Assembly: GCA_020072785.1 (NCBI GenBank)
Contig: JAIQGG010000001.1
Coordinates: forward strand, 496,001-560,000
DNA: 64,000 nt
Source: Terriglobia bacterium
GTDB lineage: Bacteria; Acidobacteriota; Terriglobia; Acidiferrales; UBA7541
Reading direction: 5' to 3'
Shown here: piece by piece, positions 37,898-46,921 of the stretch
How the letters are laid out: every line of letters begins with the position of its first letter
How positions within the stretch are numbered: position 1 is the stretch's first letter
Position numbers and translations under genes: made by a program
Notes under the pieces: model-generated
What the model saw: the letters and a program-made list of their open reading frames with translations, nothing else
Databases searched by the model: none
What the model was told of the DNA's origin: nothing

Positions 37898-40800
37898 CTA
37901 GAAGCTGAACCGCAGGGCGAACTGGAGTTGGCGCATGTCGCCAACGCTGCGCGGCAGGCCGAAGCCTGGCTGCGCGCCCTGCACGCCATCGCCGTAGTGC
38001 TGCGGTATCGGCCCGATGAAATCCGCATTCGCGTAGATGTTGTCCACATCCAGCACATTGACGCGGTTCAGCAGGTTGAATATCTCGCAGCTGAACGTCA
38101 TCTTCACGGAGTGCTGCGAGACCTCGAAGGGGAAAGCGCGCTGCATCCGGATGTCAAAATCCCGGAACGCGTCGCCCCTGTAGGTATTCCGTCCCAGCAG
38201 TCCGACCCGGTCGGAAAAGGGGAAGCCGTCTCCGTTGGAGTCGAATCCGACCAGGACAGACTGATAGCGAGCGCTCTGCACCGTCGCCGTCAGCGCCAGG
38301 CTCCAATCTTTCACCGCGGCGTTGTGGAAGGGCGAATCGCCCAGCGCGGTAAGGATGAAGCGATGGGGAACGTGGTTGTCCGAAATCCCGTGCTCCAGGT
38401 CTCTCCGCAGGTAATTCTGCGGGCCGGTGGCGAACTGGATCGTGGTCTGGTTGTCGATGGACTTCGACCAGGTGTAATTGGCATTTATGCTGTAGTGGTT
38501 CTTGAAACGCTTATTGAACGTCAGGAATCCGGCGTGATACATGGATTTCGCATCCGGGGAATCCAGAAAGGCAAACCCGAAGTTGGGGTCGGCCAGCGTG
38601 AGCGCCTGCTTGCCATCGGGCAAGGTACCGTTTGGCGCGGCGTTGGCGTTGCCGAAATAATGGATCCGCAGCGCATGCACGTAGGAGTAGCCAATCGACA
38701 TCTGCATGTCCGCTCCGAGGCTGCGTTCCACCTGCAGGCTGGCATTTTCCGAATAGGGATTCGGGAAGTGCTTGGTCGTAAATCCGTGCGAGAACCCGAT
38801 TAACTCGTCCGGCGCAGGATAGGACCCCGTGCTGGTGAAATTCGCGAACGCCGTCGCCGCCGGTATCCCGCCGGGGCCGGGGAACGCCACGCCCACCGGG
38901 CCGAACTCGGCCAGGCCGACGAGGCTCTGCGCGGGATTCACGAAGGGCCCCACCAGCGGATTGTGCAGGTAGCCGGTGATCGGTCCGAACGCCGTGGTCG
39001 TGCCTGTCAGCTCGCTCCAGTTGAAAGGGCCAAAATAGATGCCAAAGCCCCCGCGCACCACGGTTTTGTCGTTGAAGGCATAGGAGAAACCAACGCGCGG
39101 CTGCACGTCGCGCCAATCCTGGTCATACCAGTTGCGATCGTGGAACGGCCGGGTCTCGAAGTCGTAGCGCAGCCCGTAGGTCAGCGTGAGATGCGTGATG
39201 GGTTGCCATTTGTCCTGCAGGTAAAAGCCGGCAATCTGCCGTGTAAAGTTCGCCGAGGACGCCTTATCGAACGCGTCCAGCATCGACTGCGGCAGCAGGC
39301 TGGCCTGCCAATCCGTGCCCCGCGGCAGCAGTTGCTGTCCCCACAGCGACCTCGGCATGCCGAAGTAGAACACCACCGCGGTCGGCTCGGTGAACGGTGG
39401 CAGTCCGAAGTAGCTTTCCGGGGAGAAGACCGACACCGCCGGCGTGAACATCGGCGATTTCGTGGAGTCCCAGATCTCGTGGAATTCCCCGCCGAATTTC
39501 ACCGTGTGCTTGGAATACGTCCGGGTCATGTTCTGGCCAAACTGCAGCCGCGTCTCGCGATAGAAAGTAAAGCTTCCCACCGGGCCGCCGGATTGCACCA
39601 GATTGGGGATGGCCATGAATGGTTCGCGGCCGGCGCCCACCGGATCCAGATGGAAAGTACGGCGAGCGAACTGAAACACAGTATCCCCCGTGAGATTGGG
39701 GGAGAAGGTATGAATCAGGTTTGCCGCCAGCGACTGATCCCGGATCGGATTGTCCCGAAAGGTGCTGGGCAAACCCAGCCCCGGAGGCGCGCCGGGACTG
39801 TTGGGATTGCGTTCGTCGGAGAACAGATAACGCACCGCCAGCAAAGTACTGCCGGTGAACTGATGGTCCAGCTTGCCGATCAGCTTGTCGTAGTCGTTCA
39901 CCATCAGGATGGACCCCAAATTCTCCTGCGACAATCCAAAGAACTGCTTGGTGGCGTTGATCCCCCCGATTGCCGATTGAATGAACGAAGAATAGCGCGG
40001 CGACTGCGCTCGTCGCTGCCCCTCGTAACCGGTGAAGAAGAAGGTCTTGTCCTTGACGATGGGTCCGCCCAGGGTGCCGCCGAACTGATTGAGGCGCAAA
40101 GTGTCCATGCCTGGCACCGAGAGCGGATTGCCGGCATCCAGGGCGTTATTGCGGAAATATTCGTAAACTGTACCGTGCATCACGTTGCTGCCCGAGCGCG
40201 TGACCGTGTTCACGATGCCGCCCAGTGTACGGCCCACTTCGGAATCGTAGCTGCTCGTCACCACGCGGAACTCCTGCACCCATTCCTGCGCCGGGGAACT
40301 CCGCTGCAGGCCGGAAAGACTGGTCGTGTAGTCCACTCCGTCGAGGGAGATGAACACCGAGTGGGATTCCCGCACGCCGGCAAAGCTCAGCTTGGGCGTT
40401 TGCTCGGTGAACGGCGCCTGGCTTCCGACGGAAGTGCTGTTTCCCAGGGTTACCTCGGGGGTCAGCATCACGAAGTCGATGAAGTTGCGGCCCTTGATCG
40501 GCAGGTCCACGATCTGGCGCTCGCTGATCACTTCGCTAACCTGCGACTTCGTCGGCTGGATGCCTTCCTCTTCTGTGGCCGTGACGGTCACCGCGGCGGC
40601 GGCGGCTTCGACCGCCAGTGTTATCGTCAAGGAAGCGCTCTGCCCCACTTGCATATGCAGCGTCTTCGCCGCCGGCTTGAACCCTCGAAACTCGACGTGC
40701 AATTCGTACTCACCCGGCGGAATGTTCGTAATCCGCCCGACCCCGTTCTCATCGCTCTCCGTCTGGCGTTGCAGTCCCGTGCTTGTGCTGGTCAGAATGA

Positions 40801-40969
40801 TCGAGGCTTTCGAGATCGCACCGCCACTCGCATCCTGGACGGACACCGACAGATCCGCGAGAGTTTGGGACTGAACTGCGGGTGCATACAGCGACAAGCA
40901 CAAAAGCAAAAGACAGGCACCCCAGGTCACATAGCCGGGAAATAGCCAACGATTCATATGCGTCTCCAC
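37898..40969 (-). CDS. Oar-like TonB-dependent receptor (island copy 1)
   Basis: 1,023 residues. Signal peptide, then a carboxypeptidase-regulatory-like beta-sandwich (ADLSVSVQDASGGAISKASI, about 38-120), a plug with DLPIKGRNFIDFVMLTPEV, and a long barrel ending in LPRSVGDMRQLQFALRFSF. Outer-membrane uptake or surface protein typical of Acidobacteriota. Highly similar to the receptor at 53365-56526 (same block RESHSVFISLDGVDYTTSLS, GLQRSSPAQEWVQEFRV), so they are paralogues carried by the same island. A strong promoter lies upstream. It precedes the molybdenum hydroxylase genes by 113 bp and may be read through into them. Confidence 0.9.
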   Translation of the reverse strand: METHMNRWLFPGYVTWGACLLLLCLSLYAPAVQSQTLADLSVSVQDASGGAISKASIILTSTSTGLQRQTESDENGVGRITNIPPGEYELHVEFRGFKPAAKTLHMQVGQSASLTITLAVEAAAAAVTVTATEEEGIQPTKSQVSEVISERQIVDLPIKGRNFIDFVMLTPEVTLGNSTSVGSQAPFTEQTPKLSFAGVRESHSVFISLDGVDYTTSLSGLQRSSPAQEWVQEFRVVTSSYDSEVGRTLGGIVNTVTRSGSNVMHGTVYEYFRNNALDAGNPLSVPGMDTLRLNQFGGTLGGPIVKDKTFFFTGYEGQRRAQSPRYSSFIQSAIGGINATKQFFGLSQENLGSILMVNDYDKLIGKLDHQFTGSTLLAVRYLFSDERNPNSPGAPPGLGLPSTFRDNPIRDQSLAANLIHTFSPNLTGDTVFQFARRTFHLDPVGAGREPFMAIPNLVQSGGPVGSFTFYRETRLQFGQNMTRTYSKHTVKFGGEFHEIWDSTKSPMFTPAVSVFSPESYFGLPPFTEPTAVVFYFGMPRSLWGQQLLPRGTDWQASLLPQSMLDAFDKASSANFTRQIAGFYLQDKWQPITHLTLTYGLRYDFETRPFHDRNWYDQDWRDVQPRVGFSYAFNDKTVVRGGFGIYFGPFNWSELTGTTTAFGPITGYLHNPLVGPFVNPAQSLVGLAEFGPVGVAFPGPGGIPAATAFANFTSTGSYPAPDELIGFSHGFTTKHFPNPYSENASLQVERSLGADMQMSIGYSYVHALRIHYFGNANAAPNGTLPDGKQALTLADPNFGFAFLDSPDAKSMYHAGFLTFNKRFKNHYSINANYTWSKSIDNQTTIQFATGPQNYLRRDLEHGISDNHVPHRFILTALGDSPFHNAAVKDWSLALTATVQSARYQSVLVGFDSNGDGFPFSDRVGLLGRNTYRGDAFRDFDIRMQRAFPFEVSQHSVKMTFSCEIFNLLNRVNVLDVDNIYANADFIGPIPQHYGDGVQGAQPGFGLPRSVGDMRQLQFALRFSF

Positions 40970-40975
40970 GTTTCG

Positions 40976-41004
40976 ATTTTTTTGGTGCAGTAATTCTGTG
41001 TCAA
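40976..41004 (-). promoter_or_regulatory. Promoter of the receptor gene (minus strand)
   Basis: On the minus strand: TTGACA (41004 to 40999), 17-bp spacer, AAAAAT (40981 to 40976), only 6 bp before the receptor start codon as annotated. The -35 is perfect and the -10 matches at 4 of 6. Confidence 0.55.
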
Positions 41005-41070
41005 GCCCCCCAGGTGTTTTCCTTGGCCCACTTGCATTGAGAAACGGCGAAATAGATAAAACAGGATCGG

Positions 41071-41979
41071 TCAGCCGGCCTTGCCCTGGCTATAAGCGGG
41101 CGCGGTTTGCGGAGCAAACAGCCCGGACTTCAGCATCAGCATCATCATCGAAAAGTCGCCGGCCAGTTCGCAGGCGGCGATCAGCAGGACCAGCCAGGAG
41201 GTCTGCACGCTGTCGTGCAGCAGCGAAAGAAGCAAGGTCGCCACGATTCCCACCAGCACAACGAGTCCCAAGAACAAACCCGCATAGCGTCCCCGGAGCC
41301 ACTGCCGCAGCGTTTCGCGCGCCGCCGGAAGCGACCGGTTCATCCGCAACAAATAAATGCCCAGGAGGAAGAAGTTCGCGACGAGCAGGCCATGTTCGAG
41401 CGTCGGGAGAATCTCCGGAGGAACCTCTCCCCGAATCTCGTGAATGGTCAGGGACATCGTGATGCCTCCAAGGGTGGCGTACATGAACAACAAAAGCGGC
41501 AGAAGCAGCGTCCGCCAAAACGCCACTCCGGCGGAAGATCTCATGAGGAAGCCGTCGTAGCACGCAATGAACAACGCGGAAGCAGCGGCGAGTGCGTAGG
41601 TCAAGTTGGCGGCCCATTCCGGGAAGTGAAGCAAGGGCGAGTGCGCACGGAGCAAAACGCTCAAGAAACCGGTCACCGCAAAGACGCCCGTGGCCCAGAT
41701 TCCGCGGGCAATCCAGGAGCGGTCCGGCCTAGCGGCGGCGCGCAGAAACCGCTCCGGCCGCCCCAGAAAGGCGAGATGCGCGCTGTTCTTGCCGACGACG
41801 ACGATTAGGACACCCGCCAGCATTCCCACAACGTGCCCCGTCAGCAGCGAGACCAGAAATAATCCCCCGCCCACACCGCCGAGGAAAAAGGCGGTTCCGA
41901 TCAGCCAGTTCCAGAACGTCTGGCGGTGGTATCCAAAGGCGAACCGGTGTGGCGCAATCAACAACTCTCGTGTCGTCAT
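41071..41979 (-). CDS. NrfD-family membrane subunit (quinone-linked)
   Basis: 302 residues from ATG 41979 (MTTRELLIAPHRFAFGYHRQ). Eight or so membrane segments, beginning WLIGTAFFLGGVGGGLFLVSL, a NrfD/PsrC-type signature. It would anchor the ferredoxin subunit and exchange electrons with the quinone pool. Last gene of the Rrf2-molybdoenzyme-MoaD-ferredoxin-NrfD operon (34-bp gap). Confidence 0.88.
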   Translation of the reverse strand: MTTRELLIAPHRFAFGYHRQTFWNWLIGTAFFLGGVGGGLFLVSLLTGHVVGMLAGVLIVVVGKNSAHLAFLGRPERFLRAAARPDRSWIARGIWATGVFAVTGFLSVLLRAHSPLLHFPEWAANLTYALAAASALFIACYDGFLMRSSAGVAFWRTLLLPLLLFMYATLGGITMSLTIHEIRGEVPPEILPTLEHGLLVANFFLLGIYLLRMNRSLPAARETLRQWLRGRYAGLFLGLVVLVGIVATLLLSLLHDSVQTSWLVLLIAACELAGDFSMMMLMLKSGLFAPQTAPAYSQGKAG

Positions 41980-42013
41980 ATCGTTTCTCCGCTTCAATCC
42001 CCGGATCGGCACG

Positions 42014-42628
42014 CTATTCGTCGAGGTAGTACACGTTGGGCTTTGTTTCGTACTCCGGCAGCAAGATCCAGCTTTTTCTTTCCCGGACGAGGCGCTGCAA
42101 TTTCCCGTTTTCCTCATCCCAGTCTCCGAAAATGCGGGCATCGGTGGGACAGGTCACCACGCAGGCCGGTTCCAGGCCCTCATCCACGCGGTGCGCGCAA
42201 AGCGTGCATTTGATGTTGGTGCCCTCATCGAAGTCCGCAAACTTGAGAACTTCGAACGGGCTGATGCCGTCGCTGCTGTACCCGTGTTTCAGCAGTCCGC
42301 GCTCCACAAAGTGGCGGTTCATGTACGGGCAGGCCACGTTGCAGGCGCGGCAGCCGATACACTTCTTGTGGTCCACCATGACAATGCCGTCGGGGCGGAT
42401 GTAGGTGGCGCCGGTGGGGCAGGCCTCGGCGCACGGCGCATCCGAGCAATGGTTGCAGAGCACGGGCAGGAAGGTGCGCTTCGTCCGGGGATAGACGCCG
42501 ACCTCCTGGGTGACCACGCGGGCGTAGTGAATGCCCTCAGGCGTCCCGTTTTCTTGTTTGCAAGCCAGCGTGCAGGCATTGCAGCCGATGCAACGCTTCA
42601 GATCAATCACCATGCCCAATCGGGCCAT
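42014..42628 (-). CDS. Ferredoxin-type electron transfer subunit, four 4Fe-4S clusters
   Basis: 204 residues. Sixteen cysteines in the DmsB/PhsB/NrfC pattern: CIGCNACTLAC, CNHC..CAEAC, CIGCRACNVAC, CTLC..CVVTCP. No signal peptide, so it should be cytoplasmic together with the catalytic subunit. It links the molybdoenzyme to the NrfD protein. Confidence 0.93.
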   Translation of the reverse strand: MARLGMVIDLKRCIGCNACTLACKQENGTPEGIHYARVVTQEVGVYPRTKRTFLPVLCNHCSDAPCAEACPTGATYIRPDGIVMVDHKKCIGCRACNVACPYMNRHFVERGLLKHGYSSDGISPFEVLKFADFDEGTNIKCTLCAHRVDEGLEPACVVTCPTDARIFGDWDEENGKLQRLVRERKSWILLPEYETKPNVYYLDE

Positions 42629-42654
42629 TGCAGCACCTCACAGAGTGATACCCG

Positions 42655-42942
42655 TTAACCGCCTGCCAGGCTGCGGATGATCGCCAGGGTCACGATCTCC
42701 TCGCCGCCGTGCAGTTGCTTATCCAGTTGATCGGCTTTCAGGCTCAGTCCATCCACCACGATGGCAAAGTCGGTTCGCAGTTTGCCGTCACACACCAGGC
42801 TGTCGTAAAGGCTGCCGCCGTCCCGCGTTGGCAACTGGCGCAGCAGGTCGGCGATCGTGGTGCCCTCAAACTCCAGCGTTTGCCGGCTGAATCCCAGCAT
42901 CTTGCGGGTCGTTCCCAGCGCGGCGATATTGGCAATCGGCAT
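42655..42942 (-). CDS. MoaD/ThiS-like sulfur carrier protein
   Basis: 95 residues ending in a free Gly-Gly (IIRSLAGG), the thiocarboxylation site of ubiquitin-like sulfur carriers. Beta-grasp pattern: LEFEGTTIADLLRQL, VVDGLSLKADQLDKQLHGGE EIVTLAII. It lies between the catalytic subunit (9-bp gap) and the ferredoxin gene, so it is probably a dedicated sulfur donor for molybdopterin or tungstopterin synthesis of that enzyme. No moaE or moeB partner is nearby. Confidence 0.85.
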   Translation of the reverse strand: MPIANIAALGTTRKMLGFSRQTLEFEGTTIADLLRQLPTRDGGSLYDSLVCDGKLRTDFAIVVDGLSLKADQLDKQLHGGEEIVTLAIIRSLAGG

Positions 42943-42951
42943 AATGGCCCC

Positions 42952-45477
42952 TTACGCTCCCAGGCGTTCCACGCGCACGCGCGCCGTGGATTCCAGCCCG
43001 CCGGTTGCGCTGTCGGTATAGCGCATGGATCCGGTCAGCAAGCGGTTAAAGTGGCTTCCCTTTGCCCGGACCCGTTTATTGTTGACGACCTGCCGGGTGA
43101 TGGTATTGCTGACCCCCAAGACCTGGGGATGGATGCCTTCCACGACTTGCGCTGCCCCTTCGATGCTTCCCGCCGGGGAAGTCAACCGCACCCGGTCACC
43201 CGTCTGGATGCCCAGTTTGTTGGCGGTGGCGGAATTGATCAGGATCCCGCCGTGAATGGAATCTTTGTCGCTGACTTCCGAAAGCCAGGGCATGACCATG
43301 GTGTCCGCGAAGGTATGCAGGCTTTCCTTAAAGGTGATGGCGTAGTACTCGTACCCCGCCTTTCCGTCCTCGATCACCTGCGAGTTCTTCCAGAACGGCA
43401 GCGCCTGGTAATTATCGAGCGGCCAGTCTTTCATGCCCACCTCGGAGAGCTTGACCCGCATCTGATCTCCGGTGCGCTTGATGAACTCGAAATAGAAGGG
43501 GATGCGCAAGCTGCCGAAGGGCAGGTAGGTTTCCTCCGGGGTGCGGTAGCGCACCGCGTGGCCGTGCACCTTGAACCACTCCAGCCCCTTGTCGTCCCCA
43601 TAGATGCTGCGCGCGTAGCGGTCCCAAAACTCGTCCACCGTGTGCCGTTTGTCCGGATCCAGCAGATATTTCGGCTTGGCCGCGAAACCGCAAACCATAT
43701 TCAGGAAATCATTCCAGTCGTCCCGAAAACCCATGCGCTCGGCCAGTTCGGTGAGCATTTCGTAGGCGTCTCGGGTGTCGCCGAGAGGCTCGACCACGGG
43801 CTGCCGGAGCGCGTGGCCCGTGACGGCAGGCGGCTCGAGACAATTGAGCAGCGTGGATTCCAGGAAGGTGCGGTCCGGCAGGAAGACGTCGGCCCACTGC
43901 GTGGATTCCGTCTCTTGAATATCAATCGCCACGACGAACTTCATGCGCTGGAAGATCTCTTCGATTTTGTCGGTTTCCGGCATGTTCCACCACGGATTGG
44001 AGTGGTAGAGCAGCATGACCTCCGGCCGGTAATTCAAGCCGAAGCGCTCCGGATGCAGCAGCGTTTCCGCGTTGAGCTGCCCGGCGTCGAAACCGATGGG
44101 GAACCACTCCATCAAGTGCGTGGAATCCGGCGGGTACTTGAATTCCGGCGCAGGATGCAGTTGGTGCGGTTCGGGCTTGAGCATGCCGTCTTCGCCGGGG
44201 CTCACGAAGAAGCCGCGGTGATCGAGAGGCACGCCCAGATGGCCCCCCGGCACGTCGATGTTTCCCACCAACATGTTGAAGAGCTTGTACGTCACATTGT
44301 CAAAGAGGCCGTTGGCATGGGATTGCGAGCCGCGATAGTAATTGAGCGCGGCGGGCCGATACGGATAGGTCTTGCCCTGGATTTCGACGGTGGCGCCGAT
44401 CTGCGCCGCGTCCACGAACTCCCGGGCAATCCGGCGGATGGTCGCGGCCGGGACGGTGGTGATCTCGGCCATCTTCTCGGGTGTGTTCTCGAACAGGATG
44501 TCCTTCCACATCTGGAAGCCAGTGCGCACGCTCATTCCCTCATGGGAAAAAGTTCCCTCCAGCGCCATGGATTCGCCGGGGACGCCATCCCAGGGACGCG
44601 GGGCGTTGACGCGCAGATCCCAGACCTGGGCTTTGCCCTCGCTATCGCGCAGGAAATAGCCGTCGGCCTTCACCAGGTACGGGGCATTCGTGCGGTCGCG
44701 CAAAAAGTCGCGGTCATAGCGGTGCAGCTCGTGGACCAGCACATGCGCCATGCCCAGGACGAAGGCACGATCCGTGCCAGGAAGCGCCGGAATCCATTCG
44801 TCGGCCTTCGCAGAAGCGACCGAGCAGCGGGGATCGAGCGAAATGACCCGCATCCCGCGCATGCGCGCATCGGCCATGCGCTTGGCGCTTCCGGAAAGAT
44901 GCAGGTGGGAGGAGAATCCGTCGCCGGAGCCGATCTGAATCCAGTAGTTGCAATGTTCGTAATCGTTGATGGCGGCGAAGGAACCGTCCACGCTCCCGTT
45001 CACCGGATGATAGGAGCCGCCGCAGTAGTTCCCCAGGGAGGTAAAGAAGTTGGGCGAGCCAAACACCGCAGGCCAGCCCCAGAAAAGAATTCGCTGGAAA
45101 TCGCCGATGGCACAGAGCAGCTTCCGCGGATCCTCCTTCCGGATCTTGCCGAATTCCCGTGCGACGATCTCATAGGCCTCGTCCCAGCTGATCTGCACCC
45201 AGCCCGGTTTCTCGTGCAGACCTTTCTTGGGGTTCGTGCGCTTCATCGGATAGAGCACGCGGGTGGGATCGTAGAGGCGGGCCAGGCCGGCGTTGCCCTT
45301 GGGACACAGCTTGCCGAGATTGTCGGGATTCGTCGGGTCGCCTTCGATTTTGACCGCCACGCCGTCCACCACCTGCACCTTGATGCCGCAGCCATGCAGG
45401 CACATGCCGCACGTGCTGAAGATCCAGCGGCCCGTGCTCGGGGGAATCGGAGTGCTATGCATCGTCGCCATGGTCAT
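42952..45477 (-). CDS. Molybdopterin oxidoreductase catalytic subunit (DMSO reductase family)
   Basis: 841 residues. N-terminal 4Fe-4S cysteines 23, 26, 30 and 58 (CGMCLHGC...LCPKG), then molybdopterin-guanine domains (ISWDEAYEIVAREFGKI, GSQSHANGLFDN, DVFLPDRTFLES) and the C-terminal dinucleotide-binding barrel (SATANKLGIQTGDRVRLTSPAG). No twin-arginine leader, so cytoplasmic. The composition and the NrfD/ferredoxin partners resemble phenylacetyl-CoA:acceptor oxidoreductase PadBCD or polysulfide/thiosulfate reductase, but neither can be proven. The metal ligand residue could not be assigned. Its ATG overlaps the Rrf2 stop by 4 bp. Confidence 0.88.
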   Translation of the reverse strand: MTMATMHSTPIPPSTGRWIFSTCGMCLHGCGIKVQVVDGVAVKIEGDPTNPDNLGKLCPKGNAGLARLYDPTRVLYPMKRTNPKKGLHEKPGWVQISWDEAYEIVAREFGKIRKEDPRKLLCAIGDFQRILFWGWPAVFGSPNFFTSLGNYCGGSYHPVNGSVDGSFAAINDYEHCNYWIQIGSGDGFSSHLHLSGSAKRMADARMRGMRVISLDPRCSVASAKADEWIPALPGTDRAFVLGMAHVLVHELHRYDRDFLRDRTNAPYLVKADGYFLRDSEGKAQVWDLRVNAPRPWDGVPGESMALEGTFSHEGMSVRTGFQMWKDILFENTPEKMAEITTVPAATIRRIAREFVDAAQIGATVEIQGKTYPYRPAALNYYRGSQSHANGLFDNVTYKLFNMLVGNIDVPGGHLGVPLDHRGFFVSPGEDGMLKPEPHQLHPAPEFKYPPDSTHLMEWFPIGFDAGQLNAETLLHPERFGLNYRPEVMLLYHSNPWWNMPETDKIEEIFQRMKFVVAIDIQETESTQWADVFLPDRTFLESTLLNCLEPPAVTGHALRQPVVEPLGDTRDAYEMLTELAERMGFRDDWNDFLNMVCGFAAKPKYLLDPDKRHTVDEFWDRYARSIYGDDKGLEWFKVHGHAVRYRTPEETYLPFGSLRIPFYFEFIKRTGDQMRVKLSEVGMKDWPLDNYQALPFWKNSQVIEDGKAGYEYYAITFKESLHTFADTMVMPWLSEVSDKDSIHGGILINSATANKLGIQTGDRVRLTSPAGSIEGAAQVVEGIHPQVLGVSNTITRQVVNNKRVRAKGSHFNRLLTGSMRYTDSATGGLESTARVRVERLGA

Positions 45478-45962
45478 TCTCCTCGTTCCGTTCGACGAAA
45501 CGTCTGTGCAGCGCCGGCCGAATTTCCCAAGCTGCCAGCGCTGTCCTCATGCCGGCGCATCCGCACCAGATCGGCTGCGGTCAGCTTTTCGAAGTACTCC
45601 AGCAGATGCCCGCGAACTACGGCCCAGGATTCATGAAGTTCGCAGGGATGGGTGCTGGAGCACGGCCGGTCTTCCAGCAGACATTCCTGGAAGGGTTCGC
45701 CACCCACCGCGCGGACGACGGTGAGCAAGGAAATCTGTCCCGCGGGGACGGCGAGTTCGTACCCCCCGCGGAGGCCTTTGCGCGAGCGCAGCACATGGTT
45801 ATGGCACAAAGAAAGAAGGACTTTGCTCAAAAAGGCGGAAGGGATAGACTCGCCTTGGGCGATCTCCTTCTTCCCGGTAAGTTTCCCGATGGGCTGCGCA
45901 GCCAGGTAGGTAACCGCGCGCAGAGCGTAGCTGCATGGCCGGGAGAGGAGTGAAGTAAGCAT
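45474..45962 (-). CDS. Rrf2-family transcriptional regulator with three-Cys motif
   Basis: 162 residues. Winged helix SYALRAVTYLAAQP...SKVLLSLCHNHVLRSRKGLRGGYEL. Cysteines 94, 101 and 107 (CLLEDRPCSSTHPC, spacing x6 and x5) resemble the iron-sulfur ligands of IscR and NsrR, so an Fe-S redox or NO sensor is likely. It is first in the operon, its stop overlapping the molybdoenzyme start, and is divergent from the PAS-LuxR gene 74 bp away. Confidence 0.88.
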   Translation of the reverse strand: MLTSLLSRPCSYALRAVTYLAAQPIGKLTGKKEIAQGESIPSAFLSKVLLSLCHNHVLRSRKGLRGGYELAVPAGQISLLTVVRAVGGEPFQECLLEDRPCSSTHPCELHESWAVVRGHLLEYFEKLTAADLVRMRRHEDSAGSLGNSAGAAQTFRRTERGE

Positions 45963-46036
45963 AACTAGAGGACCTTTTAATCCATTACGCGGATTCTCTA
46001 CACTTTGTCGGCCCAGTCAATCGGCAGTTTGACTCA

Positions 46037-46720
46037 GTGACCGGGACGAATGTCACGGAGCCGCTCATGTTGGAGAGTGAACTCTTCTCGCTTCTGGAAG
46101 GCACCGCCGATGCGGCGTTCACGGTGGACGAGCAGGGCATGATTCGCTCGTGGAATCGCGCGGCGGAGAAACTCTTCGGCTATCCCTCTTCCACGGTTCT
46201 CCAAAAGCCTTGCGCCAGTCTGGTCCAGGGCTATGGTTCACAAGGAAACATCGTCTGCAAGGAAGACTGCAACGTGCTGCAATGCGCGGCTGCTGGCCGG
46301 GAGACGGAGAACTACGATCTGCAAGTCATCGGCCGGGGCGGACGCCGGCTCTGGGTGAACATTTCCATCATTCTCTTTCGGGATACCCGCTCCGGGCGCC
46401 GCTTGCACATCCACTTGGCCCGCGATATCACATCGCGTAAGAGGAAAGATGAACTAGCGCTGAAAGTCCTGGACGCCGCGAAGGAATTAACCGCGCTGCC
46501 GGAAAATCCTGGTGCGCTGGCCCCGGTTTCCCCTCTGACCGTGCAGGAGAAACGCGTGCTGAGCTTGTTCTCCGAGGGAAAGAGTCCGCAACAGGTGGCT
46601 CGCACGCTGAGAATTACGGACCGCACGCTGCGCAATCACCTGCATCACGCCAACCAGAAGCTGGGGACACGGAACCGTTTGGAAGCCGTGATCCACGCGG
46701 CAAAGCGCGGGTTGATCTAA
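46037..46720 (+). CDS. PAS-LuxR transcriptional regulator with Cys-rich PAS segment
   Basis: 227 residues from GTG 46037 (ATG 46067 possible). PAS domain about 16-135 (AAFTVDEQGMIRSWNRAAEKLFGY). Cysteines 74, 78 and 83 (CKEDCNVLQC) sit in the PAS core and might bind metal or heme or sense redox. The C-terminal LuxR helix-turn-helix (LTVQEKRVLSLFSEGKSPQQ, TLRNHLHHANQKLGTRNRLE) is complete. It is divergent from the Rrf2 operon and likely regulates island genes. Confidence 0.9.
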   Translation: MTGTNVTEPLMLESELFSLLEGTADAAFTVDEQGMIRSWNRAAEKLFGYPSSTVLQKPCASLVQGYGSQGNIVCKEDCNVLQCAAAGRETENYDLQVIGRGGRRLWVNISIILFRDTRSGRRLHIHLARDITSRKRKDELALKVLDAAKELTALPENPGALAPVSPLTVQEKRVLSLFSEGKSPQQVARTLRITDRTLRNHLHHANQKLGTRNRLEAVIHAAKRGLI

Positions 46721-46829
46721 CTGCGCGTCTAACCGGGTGGAACCGGCAGACCGCTGGGCAGTGCCATGGACCATTTGCCCTGCTCGTGTGCTGGCCCGCA
46801 AGTTCTCGAGAGTACTTTGCGATTGCTTC

Positions 46830-46851
46830 AGGGGCTAAGCCCCTTTGTTTT
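46830..46851 (+). terminator. Intrinsic terminator after PAS-LuxR
   Basis: AGGGGC (46830-46835), loop TAA, GCCCCT (46839-46844), followed by a T-rich tract (TTGTTTT). It lies 110 bp after the regulator stop. Confidence 0.6.
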
Positions 46852-46921
46852 CAGCCGTTCCTGCCGGGGCTGTCGCCTTAACCCACACCCTGGAATTGCG
46901 CCGAACTTTTGGGACGCAACA

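Noticed and set aside
42709-45636. Very long plus-strand open frame antisense to the molybdoenzyme (and similar long antisense frames at 14080-16650, 34345-36327 and 38963-40945)
   Set aside because: High-GC third positions keep antisense frames open; the translations show no domain motifs, while the opposite strand encodes clear enzymes.
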